Shown here in pieces: positions 20,077-30,567 of a DNA stretch of 64,000 nt. The translations under genes and the position numbers were made by a program. Each line of letters starts with the position of its first letter. Positions within the stretch are counted from its first letter, which is position 1. Under the pieces are notes generated by a model, which made no database searches, was not told where the DNA came from, and was given only the letters and a program-made list of their open reading frames with translations. This DNA comes from Microstegium vimineum (taxonomy: Eukaryota; Streptophyta; Magnoliopsida; Poales; Poaceae), in contig CM039139.1 in NCBI GenBank assembly GCA_022036555.1, forward strand, positions 6,662,924 to 6,726,923, written 5' to 3'.

Positions 20077-23000
20077 CGAGACCAGGGCCACGTCCAGCTG
20101 GTATGACAACTCTTTTCTCTGTCAATGCCCTTTTGTCTGTCTTGTTTGTCTCCTTTGCCTGCGTCCTAACAGCCTAGCATTCCTTCAGGGGAACGTCATC
20201 TTCCGGCAGTCGCTGCCACCGGTGAAGGAGGAGCGGAACGACTCCAAGGTGAGACGCCTTCAGGCCGAGCAGGACAAGAAGGACAAGGACAAGGCCAAGA
20301 AGGATAAGGGCAAAAAGGCCCGAGAGAAGGAGGAGCGTGAACGACGCCGGGCACGACAGAGGCGGGCCAACGTTTCCGAGGAGGAGTCCCTTCGGAGGAG
20401 GATGAGGATGAGGGGTCGAGCAACGATGAGGTTGTTAAAGATGATGTCATGTTGTGACAGTATCGGGTTAGGCCTTTCGGTTTTGACCTGACGGGTATCG
20501 TCCTTATGCAGGAAGAGGATCCAGAGCAAGAGGAGGAGGCCGAGCCGCAGCGAGGGCTCGAGGAAGAAAGAGCGGTGCCCGAGCGTCAGGGAGCGGCCGC
20601 CAGTATTGGAGGAGGAGAGGGTTCGATGTTGAGGTCGACCCCAGCTGTCGGGATTGAGTCGTGGGACGAGCGCCCTGCGGCTCTTCAAGGTGAAGTGCTG
20701 CGACAGACGCGTAGCCGTTCGTCGCGGTCCCCGTCAAGGGGTCGGTCGAGCACGCCCCGGGCGCCTACTCGGTCGAGCGCACGGGCATCAGGCCCGTCGA
20801 CCCGAGAGGAGACCAGGACGGTGGCGACGAAGACGTCGTTGGCCCCTGCCAAGGATACGGTGCCGGGAGCAGCCTCAACCCCTGCCGCGGCCAGAGCCGG
20901 CGGGAGAAGTGGCTCCCGACGTGCCTCGCAGAAGCCCCCGAGCGGCTTGAGGTCCACTGGTCGGACCCCCATGATTCCGCTGGGGTAAGTTGCTTCCCTA
21001 TCGACCCCGAGTATTTTTCGTTGGTTATGACTTGTGCTTACCGTCGCGCATGAGTTCCTTTTTCAGAGTGAAGCGCTCGTCGGAGGGCGCGACCCTCACC
21101 CCGGCCAAGAGGCTGAAGGCGGAGGCCACGGCCAAGATGGCCGTCGGGGCCAGTCCTGCCGCCTCGTCCCCTTCGACCCTCGCCCCAGGTGCGGCGTGGG
21201 CGGCCAAGGCACGGGAGGCGATAGGGCGCGAGCAGGCGCAAGCCGCTGCGGAGCAAACTCGAGCGAAGGAAGAGGCGGGTCGACCCGTCGCATCGGCGGG
21301 GTCCACCGAAGTGGCGGTCGAGGCCGTGCTCACCACCCCGTCGGAGGGGGGGGGCGCCAGCAGCTTCGGAAGGCGTGGAGCCGCTGTCGACGACGACCGT
21401 GGTTGAGGGGGTTGATCCCCAAGCCGTCGTGGAGATGGAGGTGGTCGACTTGACCTCCGCTGGTGATGAAGAGATGCTGGAGCACCTGGCACCGAAGCGG
21501 TGGCCCGAGAACCTCGCGTTGTGGGAGGCGCGTCAGCGGCGCGAGAGCGAGGAGAAGGCGCGGCAAGAGGAGGTAGCGATTGTCGCTGCGCCGGAAGTGC
21601 CGCCGTCGATGGAGACCCCTATCGAAGGGACCTCGGCGCCGCTCCCCGAGCCTGCCGAGGGGGGAGGACGGACCGAGGAGCTTGAGGCGACGCCCGTGGC
21701 GGAGACAGCGACAGCGGCGGAGATGGTGGTGGTGACAATCCCCCGGTCGGAGCCGGAGGGGGCTGTCGTGGCGCTGCAGGGAAGTAGCGCGGCGGACGTG
21801 ACAATGTCCGAGGCGGCTGCTCGGCCTGTCGTCGAAGTCGGGCAGTCGTCTTCTCGAGGTGATCCGCCCTCTAACTTAGTCGACATGGAGGGAGGGGACC
21901 GCGGCGAGCCTGCGACATCGGGTGCTAACGTGTGTTTTCTTCACCACGCAGGGTTATTCTCACGGCGGGGACCTCTTCCGCCTGGAGGCGATGATCAGGA
22001 GGGGCCGGCGGCGGCCCCGCAAGATGACTCCGAGGCCAGGAGCGCCCAGCTCGAGGGGGCGGCTCTCTTCCCCACTCTGGCGGAGCGGGTGATGCTCCAC
22101 GGGGGTGTCCCCGAGATGCGCCAAGGCATCATACGGGAGGTCACGGAGAGGATCGACCACCGCAGCAGGCTCTGAGGCAGGAACCCCTCGAGCTGGCCGA
22201 CCCCTAAGACCCATGGCGCACCTTCTTCAAGATCGATGATCAAGCCGAGCTCGGGGAGTGGGAGCACCTGGAGGAGTTCCGAGCGTGGCTTGCCCATGTG
22301 GTACGCCTGTCGGCGGAGGTTGCTTCCACGGACTTGTACTGGGGGATGGAAGTAAGCCTCGTTCTCTCTTTGATCTTGCTTGGGTCATTTTGCTGTTCTT
22401 TTCTGATGATCTTCCTTTTTATCCATGGTAGATGCTAAGGGCGAGGTCGTACGACAAGTCCCAATTCATCCTCCGGGCGCAGGAGCAGTGGAGTCAGCTC
22501 CCCATCCTCCGCGCCTCGCTGGAGAAGGCGAAGGCCGAGGCCACCCAGGCGAAGCTCGAGGTGGCGGCCGCGTAGGAGGGGGCCAAGGCCGCCCAGGAGG
22601 AGGCCTCTCGGGCCCGGTCGAGGGCCGAGGCCTCCTTCAAGGAGGCCGCCGAGGTCGAGCAGCAGCGGGATGCTGCCCAGGAGGCCCGGCATAAGGCTGA
22701 GGAGGAGGCCACCTCGCTAAGGGGGGAATTGGCTCGAACGGCGGAGCAGGTCCGGCAGCTCGACCACTCCTCCCTCGAGGGGCGGGTCCGGGAACTCCAA
22801 GCGGATGTTGACACCGTCTCCCATGACCGTGATGCTCTGGGGGAGGTGGCGGCTAACCAGAAGAGGGCCCTCGATGGTACTGGCAAGATCATCGAGGACC
22901 TCCGGGCTAAAAACAGCGACCAAGCTGCAGAGCTCATCGACGTCCGCCACCAACTTCAGAGGGCTGAGCAGGACTACATCACCCTAGAAGCACACACCAA

Positions 23001-23546
23001 AGGTGAGTTTTTTAGGGATATTATTAAGCTTGCCTGTTTTCGACCCTTCCCCTGCTTTTTTGGTTTTGACGGAGTCCTCTATTTGTTCTGGCAAAACTCG
23101 ACGGGGACAAGGCTCGAGCCCACGAGGATCTGACCAGTCTTCAGAACCTCCTCGAAGCGGAGACAAGCCTGAACGAGAGGCTTGGGGACGCCATCTCCTC
23201 TTTCTGCGACGGCATGGGTGTCAAGCCGGAGCTGCCGGTTGCGGGAGACGTACGTGGAGATTCCCTCTTGCGTCGGCTCTTCGTCGCGACCCGTGAAGTG
23301 ACGGAGCAGGTCCGTGCTGCCCTTCACATAGGCGTGAAGCGGGCGCTCGCGGTTGTCCGCTCGGGCTACATCTACGACCTCGACGTCGTCGCCAGCGGCT
23401 TTGTCGTCGACCCGGAGCTGACTGATGAAGCGAACATGGCGAGATGCCATGAGCTGATCGACGCCGCAGAGGTGCCCGGCGGTGAGTTGGCGAAGCTGTT
23501 CGAGGCCGAGGTGCTTCCCCCGCTGGACGACGATGGCGATGAGTAG

Positions 23547-24101
23547 TCGAGGCCTGTGAGCCAAATCTGGACAAGAAGGTCCGTGTAATAGATTAGCTTT
23601 TGTGACAATATGATGTCGAGCCCCTGGGGGCTTCTTAAATTTAATGCATTTTATTCGAGATGCATCTGGGTGTTTTTATTTCTCGAGCCGTCTCTATTTC
23701 TCTTTGCCTGAGTCGTTGCTTGTGGACTAAGTATTCGACGCACGCTCATATCTCTGGAGGGGGGAGCGAGTGGGGGTACCATAGCCTTGAGGCGTAGGAG
23801 AGTCCCCGGCTCGACGGCCCTCGACCCTTAGGGAGTTCGAGGCGTTTTTTACTTAGCCATGAAGCGTACTCGGGGCGAAGGTGGAGAGAGAAGGTCGAGT
23901 TTCGAAAAAACGTTCGGGTTTTTAGAGGACTTAGGAGGGGGGTCCCCCCTGTCAGCCCCCGAGGGAGGTTTGACTTTGCCGGAGCAGAGTCGAGGCTACC
24001 TCAGAGTTATGAACGAATGTGAAATGTATTTCGAGAACATTTTATTCATTCATAATGCGATAAATGTACATAATGTAGAAAATGTACAAGGCCTCGAGGC
24101 C
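23547..24101. other. Convergent 3' region between the antisense gene and pol, copy 1
   Basis: This stretch separates the tail-to-tail ends of the antisense gene (plus) and integrase (minus). AT-rich segments such as TTTAATGCATTTTATT (about 23638-23654) and ATTTTATTCATTCAT (about 24038) could hold cleavage and polyadenylation signals for both transcripts. It is collinear with 57052-57611 of copy 2. Confidence 0.45.
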
Positions 24102-25088
24102 TTAGGGGTAAAAGCGACGTAGTTGTTCGATGTTCCATGCATTGGTGAGGATCTCGCCCTTGCTGTTCTTCAGCTTGTAAGTCCCTAGCTTTAGCACCTC
24201 TGCCACGATGAAGGGTCCTTCCCAAGGTGGCGTTAGCTTGTGACGCCCTTTGTTGCTTTGTCGGCGGTGCAGTACGAGGTCGCCGACGTCGAGGTTCCTT
24301 TTGCGTATGTGCTTGTCGTGGTAGCGCCGCAGCGTCTGCTGGTACTTTTCCGACTTGAAGAGGGTCGTGTCCCGGGCTTCCTCGAGCTAGTCGAGGGAGT
24401 CCTCTCGGGCTGTTGCGTTGGCTTGCTCGTTGTAGGCCTTTAATCGAGGGGACCCGTACTCGAGGTCAGTGGGGAGGACGGCCTCGGGCCCATAGACCAA
24501 GAAGAACGGGGAGAACCCTGTAGCTCGACTTGGCGTCGTTCTGAGGCTCCATAGGATAGAGGGAAGCTCATCGACCCATCTCTTTCCGTGTTTGTTTAGC
24601 CGGTCGAAGATTCTTGGCTTGAGGCCCTGTAAAAGCATACCATTGGCACGCTCGACCTGGCCGTTAGTCTGAGGGTGGGCGACTGCGGACCAGTTCACCC
24701 TGATGTGGTGGTGGTCACAGAAGTCCAGGAACTTTTGACCGGTGAACTGCGTTCCATTGTCGGTGATGATGACATTGGGAACCCCGAAGCGATGGATGAT
24801 GTCTGTGAAGAACAGCACGGCTTGTCGGGATTGGATGTTGGCGATAGGTCGAGCCTCGATCCATTTCGAGAACTTGTCTATGGCCACGAGGAGGTGGGTG
24901 TGGCCACCTTTTGTTTTCTTCAGGGGGCCGACCATGTCAAGCCCCCATACTGCGAATGGCCAAGTTATGGGTATCATCTGAAGAGCTTGCGCAGGTAGGT
25001 GGGTCTGCCTGGCGTAGAATTGGCATCCCTTGCAAGATCGAACCAGTTTGGTAGCATCGGCGACGGCTGTCGGCCAGTAGAAGCCTTA
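24102..25088 (-). pseudogene. Integrase of Tat copy 1
   Basis: An HHCC-type N-terminal zinc domain (GHHAAPRT just upstream, SCKGC) precedes a core with the three catalytic acids in context: VAIDKFSKWIE, ITDNGTQFTG and GQVERANG. The C-terminal part (GPFIVAEVLKLGTYKL) ends WNIEQLRRFYP at a TAA (24102-24104). There is a TAA at 25086-25088 in the N-terminal domain and a TAG at 24387-24389. The second is also present in copy 2. The core frame of about 200 residues is otherwise open. It would insert element cDNA into chromosomes. Confidence 0.88.
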
Positions 25089-26075
25089 TCGAAAGGCGCT
25101 TCCTACCAGCGTTCTAGGCGCCGCGTGGTGGCCGTAAGCCCCCGAGTGTAGGTCCTTTAGTAGTGCCCTCCCCTCCTCGAGGGTGAGGCAACGTTGAAGT
25201 ATACCGGTAGGGCTGCGTCGATACAGCTCGCGGCCATCCCCATACAAGACGTAGGTTTTGGTGCGTCGGGCTATGCGTTGGGCTTCGGTGCGGTCCTCGG
25301 GGAGCTCGCCCCGTATCAGATACTCGAGGTAGGGTGTGCGCCAGTCCGTCGAGGGGTTTGATGTTGCGGTTGTTTCGTCGATCTCCATGACCTCTCCTCC
25401 GTTCGAGGGAGGATCGGTCGAAGAGGAAGGGTCGACCCGTTGCTCGAGGGCGGGAGCCTCCGAGCCTAGGTCGACGGATGGCTTGTGAAGGTCCCTCGAG
25501 AAGACTTCGGGAGGAATCGTGCCTCGGGTGGACGCAATTTTGGCCAGCTCATCAGCAGCTTCGTTGTACCGGCGAGCGACGTGGTTGAGCTCGAGGCCAT
25601 AGAATTTGTCCTCGAGCTTTCGGACCTCCTTGTAGTAGGCTTCCATCTTGGGGTCATGGCAGCTCGAGGCCTTCATCACCTGGTCGATCACAAGCTGCGA
25701 GTCCCCTCGAACATCGAGGCGTCGAACCCCGAGTTCGATGGCGATGCGCAGACCGTTGACGAGAGCCTCGTACTCGGCTACGTTGTTGGAGGCGGGGAAG
25801 TGGAGGCGGATGGCGTAGCGCATGTGAACCCCCGAGGGCAATATGAACAGCAATCCGGCGCCTGCCCCCATCTTCATCAACGATCTATAGAAGTACATGG
25901 TCCAGAGCTCGGTCTGAACTTGCGCCGGGGGTAGCTGGGTGTCGGTCCATTCTGCAATGAAGTCTGCCAATACCTGAGACTTGATGGCCTTCCGAGGGGC
26001 ATAGGAGAGACTTTCCCCCATGAGCTCGACCGACCACTTGGCGATTCTTCCAGACGCCTCCCGGTTCTGGATTAT
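25089..26075 (-). pseudogene. Archaeal-type RNase H (aRNH) domain of Tat copy 1
   Basis: This second RNase H follows RT and the vestigial first RNase H. Recognisable blocks are GAGAGLLFILPSG, ASNNVAEYEALVNGLRIA, VRGDSQLVIDQVMK and HVARRYNEAADELAKIAS, the pattern of plant/archaeal RNase H. Such a domain is a known Tat-lineage acquisition. The first catalytic Asp is lost here: MYFYRS replaces the MYFDGS of copy 2. A stop separates it from RT at 26076. It is therefore inactive in this copy. Confidence 0.85.
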
Positions 26076-27338
26076 CTACTCGAGGGGGAAAGATGAGACC
26101 ACAGTAACCGAGTGGCCCAGGAAATAGTGCTGGAGCTTGCGCCGGGTGAGGACGATGGCATACAACAGCTTTTGGATGTGGGGGTATCTCGTCTTAGTCT
26201 CAGAAAGTACCGCGCTCACGAAGTAGACAGGCCTCTGAACCGGCAGGGCATGCCCCTCTTCCGCCCTCTCGACTACTATGGCAGCGCTGACTACCTGGGT
26301 AGTTGCTGCGACATAGAGCAAGAGGGGCTCGGCTGGGCTTGGGGGCACCAAGATAGGTGGCGAGGTGAGCAAGGCTTTGGGTTTGGAGAGCGACTCCTCG
26401 GCCTCGATGGTCCATGCAAAGTGTTTTGTTTTCTTAAGGAGGCGATAAAGGGGGAGGGCTTTTTCCCCGAGCCGTGAGATGAACCGGCTGAGGGCAGCGA
26501 GACACCCTGTGACCCTTTGTACGCCCTTAAGATCCTTGATCGGGCCCATCCTGGTGATTGCGGTTACCTTCTCAGGGTTGGCCTCGATCCCGCGTTGGGA
26601 AACTATGTACCCTAGGAGCATGCCTCGAGGGACTCCGAAGACACACTTCTCTGGGTTTAGCTTTATGTGATTTGCCCTGAGGCACCCAAACGCGATCTCA
26701 AGGTCCCCGACTAGGTTCTCGACTTTCTTGGATTTGACCACGATGTCATCGACGTAGGCCTCGACGATCGGCCCTATGTGCTTTCCAAAGACATGGAGCA
26801 TGCATCGTTCATATGTGGCCCCGGCGTTCCGCAAACCAAAGGGCATAGTGAGGTAGCAAAACATGCCAAAGGGGGTGATGAAGGAAGTCGCGAGCTGATC
26901 GGACTCCTTCATCTTTATTTGGTGATAGCCAGAATACGCATCAAGAAAGCAGAGAGTTTCACATCCCGCAGTGGAATCTACCATTTGATCAATACGTGGT
27001 AATGGAAAAGGAACCTTAGGACGCGCTTTATTCAAACTAGTGTAGTCTACGCACATCCTATCCTTTCCACTCTTTTTCTTGACAAGTACAGGATTTGCTA
27101 ACCACTCGGGATGATGTAACTCCTTGATGAATCCGGCCTTCAAAAGCTTGTCGACCTCCTCCCTGATGATTCTGCGCTTCTCCTCGTCGAAGCGGCGCAG
27201 CCGTTGCTTCACCGGTTTGGATCCGGCCCGGATGTCCAAGGAGTGCTCGACGACATCCCTCGGAATGCCCGACATATCTGAAGGACTCCACGCAAACACG
27301 TCAGCATTCGCGCGGAGAAAGTCGACGAGCACGGCTTC
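26076..27338 (-). pseudogene. Reverse transcriptase and degenerate first RNase H of Tat copy 1
   Basis: An open frame of about 420 codons follows a TAG at 27339-27341. RT motifs in order are GFIKELHHPEWLANPVLVKK, MCVDYTSLNKA, FPLPRIDQMVD, FLDAYSGYHQIKM, FCYLTMPFGLRNAGATYERC and the catalytic AYVDDIVVKSKK, then LNPEKCVFGV and LGYIVSQRGIE. The downstream segment (FAWTIEAEESLSKPKALLTS, then SETKTRYPHIQKLLYAIV) is the Ty3-type RNase H/connection, which in Tat elements is typically inactive. RT itself looks intact. A TAG at 26076 separates it from aRNH. Confidence 0.9.
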
Positions 27339-28321
27339 CTATTTGGGCTCGAGGGTGGCACTGATCGTCAACGCCTTCCAATCCGCGTGGCCGAGGTCGA
27401 GCGGGATGGTCTTGGTGTCCTCCACAGGCTTGAAGTTGCCGGCGTGCCGCTTGGGTTCGGGGATCTCCTTGGAGAAGTCATCGAGGGCCGCGAGGATGGC
27501 TGACTCCTCGACTGCCTCGGCGTTTTCCACGCACTCGACGTCGCAGTCGTAAGCGTGCTCGTAGGAGGTGTCGACGGTGATGACTCCCTTGGGCCCCGAC
27601 ATCTTTAGCTTGAGGTAGGTGTAGTTCGGTAGGTACCGTATCCTGGTCGACCGATGATGGCGTGGTAGGTACCGTGGAATGCGACCACCTTGAAGGTCAG
27701 ATCTTCCTTCCGGAAGTTCGAGGGGGTACCGAAACAGACGGGTAGCTTGACGCGGCCGATCGGGAGTGCCTTCTTTCCTGGGACGATCCCGTGGAATCCT
27801 CCCGCGCTGGGCAGGAGCATGGTCCTCGGGATCCCCAGGAGGTCGAGGGTCTCGGCGTAGATGATGTTGAGGCTGCTTCCCCCATCCATGAGTACCTTGG
27901 AAAGGCGGGTGTTGAGTATGATCGGGTCAACGACGAGTGGGTAGACCCCTGCGTTGGGGACGTGCTCGGGATGGTCGTCCTGATCGAAGGTGATCGGCAC
28001 GTGTGACCAGTCGAGGTATTGAGGAGCTTGAGCTCGAACGGAGAAGACCTCCCGACGCTCACTCTTGCGCTGACGCGTGCTGAGTCGGGTCGAGGGTCCC
28101 CCGAAGATCATGAAACAGTCGAGGATCTCGGGGAAGCCTCCGTTCTTGCCATCGCCCTCGTCTTGTGGGTCCTCCTTCTTGTCGTCTTTCTTGAGGCCGA
28201 CGGAGCAGAAGTGCTTCTTGAGCATGCGACAGTCCTCGAGGTTGTGGTTGGCCGGTCCCTTGTGATAGGGGCAGGGCTCTTTCAACATTTTGTCGAAGAT
28301 GCCCCCCTCGAGAGGGGGACC
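27339..28321 (-). pseudogene. Aspartic protease and protease-RT linker of Tat copy 1
   Basis: The protease active site VLMDGGSSLNIIYAETLDLL is followed by PLPSAGGFHGIVPGKK-like and IIGRPGY blocks. Near 27640 copy 1 has lost or rearranged about 15-20 bp relative to copy 2 (AKFMAIPNYTYLKLK is missing), which shifts the frame. The linker resumes as MSGPKGVITVDTSYEHAY and ends EPK at a TAG (27339-27341). The same TAG is present in copy 2 at 60839-60841. A TGA at about 28321 replaces an Arg codon of copy 2. Confidence 0.82.
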
Positions 28322-30540
28322 TCAAGGCTTCTTCTTGTTTGTCGCAGCGACAAGATCGTAGGGCTCGACGTCGCGTCGACCCGGCTGGCTCTTCTTCTTG
28401 TTGTTGTTGTTATTGCTCTTCTTGGGCCCATTATTCGAGCCCCCGGGCTCGTCCGCCTTGGCCTTCCCCTTGTTCGGGGATGCATAGAAGAATGCGCCAA
28501 TGGCTTCCTCGCCGGCTGCATAGTTGGCGACGATGTCCATAAGCTCGTTGGCGGTCTTGGGGGTGTTCCGTCCCCGTTCCCGCACCAGCTCCTTGCAGGT
28601 TGTTCCGGCGACGAACGTCGTGATGACGTCGTGGTCGGAGATGTGGGTTAGCTCAGTACGTTGCTTGGAGAACTGTCGGGTGAAGTCGCGGAGGGTTTCC
28701 CCTGGCTTGTGGTTGCAGCTGCGGAGATCCTAGGAGTTTCCTGGCCGCACGTAGGTGCCCTTGAAGTTTCCGTCGAAGATCCTGACCAGGTCGGGCCAGC
28801 CATGGATCAAGTCCGGGGGGAGCTCCTCGAGCCACCTTCGAGCGGTGTCGGAGAGGAAGAGCGGGAGTTGCCGAATGATGACGTGGTCGTCGTCGGCTCC
28901 TCCTAGCAGACATGCCAGCCTGAAATCAGCAAGCCAGAGCTCCGCCTTGGTTTCGCCGTTGTACTTGACCAGGCTGGTGGGTGGACGGAAACGAACAGGC
29001 AAGGCGGTTTGCCGGATTGCCTTGCTGAAGACTCGTGGCCCTAGTGGTTTCGGGGATCGACGTTGATCCTCGTCGCTGTCGTAGCGGCCACCTCGATGAG
29101 CACTATAACCTCGAGCCTCAGCGTCACCGTGTCGGCGTCGTTTGTTGTCGTTGATGTCGTATCGCGCGTCTCGCGGTTGTCGATCGTCGAGTATGCGGTC
29201 TCGAACTGGTTGCCGCTCCGCTCCGCCTTGGGGCGCCTTGTCTTGGTGGACAGATACCTCTCGATCTTGTCGAGGGGGCACGTCCCGCCGATCGGAAGCA
29301 GCTCCTCTTTGTCTCGAGGCCGAGCTCTCCGCCTGCTGAGCGGCCGCGATTTGGAGGAGCCCCTGGATTTCATCTCTAATGCGTTGCGCATGGGGCATCG
29401 ATGGTGCTGGCATGTCACGGAGCATCATCGCGGCTGCCACGACGTTCTGGCTAGCGCGGTTGTAGACGTGGCGCTCGTTGGCCCTTTCGTTGATGATCTG
29501 TCGATGGACTTCCCGGTTCCGGCCGCGGGCTCCCACACCCTGTGGACGCCCGTGATCTCGCTCGAGGGCGTGCTCGAGCTGCTGAAGTCGTAGGTGTTCC
29601 TCCTCGAGCTTGGCGAGCAGCTCTCGGACTTGCACGATCTGGGCGTCCTGAGGTGGATCGGCTTCGACTGGAACCGGGGGGGGGGGGGGCGACGTCTCGC
29701 GCCGGGGTAGCGTTGCCCCCTCCTCCTTCATCCGTGGCCGCGACGTCGTTGATGTCTTCCTGGGAGTCGACCGGATCGACGAGGTGGAAGCACTCCCGCG
29801 TGGGATCGTAACCCTCGTCGGGGAGTCCGAGTCGGGGTAGCCGTGGTAGAAGTTGGGGAAAGATCCCCAACATTCCTCCTCCAGCCATTGTCGTACCGTC
29901 CCCCAGGTCTGACACCCTAGGGCCGGGGCTCGTCGTGACTCCGGGCGCTCGTCCAGTGGAGGGTTGGTGACGAGGTTGATCGTCGTACGTAGCAGGTTCC
30001 CTGGGGAGCCGTAACGTGCCTGCATCTGCGAGCCTACAAAAGTAGAACAGAGTCTGGCGCTGTTGTAGAGCCCATGTGGAAACAGGTTGCGCGGTGGCGC
30101 GGCCGAGTATGTCGGAGAAGCCGCGGGGACCCTCTGAGATGACGGTATGGCAGAGCCAACGTCAGTCTCAGCGAGGTACCCACCCCCGACCCGCAAGCAT
30201 GGGTCAAATAGGCTCTCGAAGGGAGGAACTGTGTCACCAGCTGAGGCCGGGGAGACGGCATCCGGCGTCTCGGGACCCGCGCAGTGAAGTGTGTGACGGC
30301 TCGTTCGCGCCTCCTCCTGGTCGCAGGCGACAAGCGCGAGTGGTGGGATCGTCGTCTGGTCCTCCTTGGCCCCGGAGTACCGGAGCTGCTGCTATCCATG
30401 CCACTACCTGAGAGTAGAACCCTATCGTGGTCGTGGCCTGTGGACATGAACTCTAGGCTGCCGAACCAGATGATGGTGGCGGATGGAAGTGATGGGATCG
30501 TGGAATCCATCTGGGAGAGTAGTTCGGAGTTGATCGACAT
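28322..30540 (-). pseudogene. gag of Tat copy 1
   Basis: The likely start is the ATG at 30540 (MSINSELLSQMDS), just inside the primer-binding site. An Arg/Ser/Pro-rich N-terminus and a Gln/Glu-rich coiled segment (VRELLAKLEEEHLRLQQLEH) are followed by a very basic part. The retrotransposon gag core then reads YNGETKAELWLADFRLACLL, FLSDTARRWLEELPPD and WPDLVRIFDGNFKGTYVRPG. After a TAG at 28730 (Trp in copy 2) come HISDHDVITTFVAGTTCKEL and an Asn/Lys-rich stretch leading to protease. A frameshift near 30195 also breaks the N-terminal part. The product would form the virus-like particle. Confidence 0.8.
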
Positions 30541-30548
30541 GCAAATCC

Positions 30549-30566
30549 CCCTACCTGGCGCGCCAA
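30549..30566 (-). other. Primer-binding site of Tat copy 1
   Basis: Directly inside the 5' LTR the minus strand reads TTGGCGCGCCAGGTAGGGGG. It starts with the TGG expected opposite a tRNA CCA end. The tRNA species was not assigned. Confidence 0.7.
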
Positions 30567-30567
30567 C

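Larger units (their letters stand above)
16146..23546 (+). pseudogene. Antisense multi-exon gene of Tat copy 1 ('putative gypsy type transposon' domain, coiled coil)
   Basis: This gene runs on the strand opposite to gag-pol, between integrase and the 3' LTR. Alignment to copy 2 gives exons 16146-17034 plus 20081-20100 (split by the nested insertion), 20189-20430, 20512-20984, 21067-22351 (may hold another junction), 22432-23002 and 23104-23546. Donors include GTATGA, GTAAGT, GTAAGC and GTGAGT. Exon 1 (303 codons before disruption) starts MATYSLRGPDAWLPS and matches the plant PF04195-type 'putative gypsy type transposon' domain. It is followed by a KDKDKAKKDK-type basic segment, a low-complexity Ala/Glu/Pro stretch, a heptad-like coiled coil (22432-23002) and a conserved end (DGMGV..DDDGDE). 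Breaks are the 3-kb insertion, one-base frameshifts near 20388 and 21350, stops near 22170, 22206 and 22573, and a lost acceptor AG at 23102. The molecular function is unknown. The name 'transposon' does not imply transposase activity. Confidence 0.75.

Noticed and set aside
16146..23546. Antisense PF04195-type gene as a DNA transposase
   Set aside because: The family label says 'transposon', but no DDE or other transposase motif was seen. Its position inside an LTR element on the opposite strand fits an accessory retrotransposon gene.
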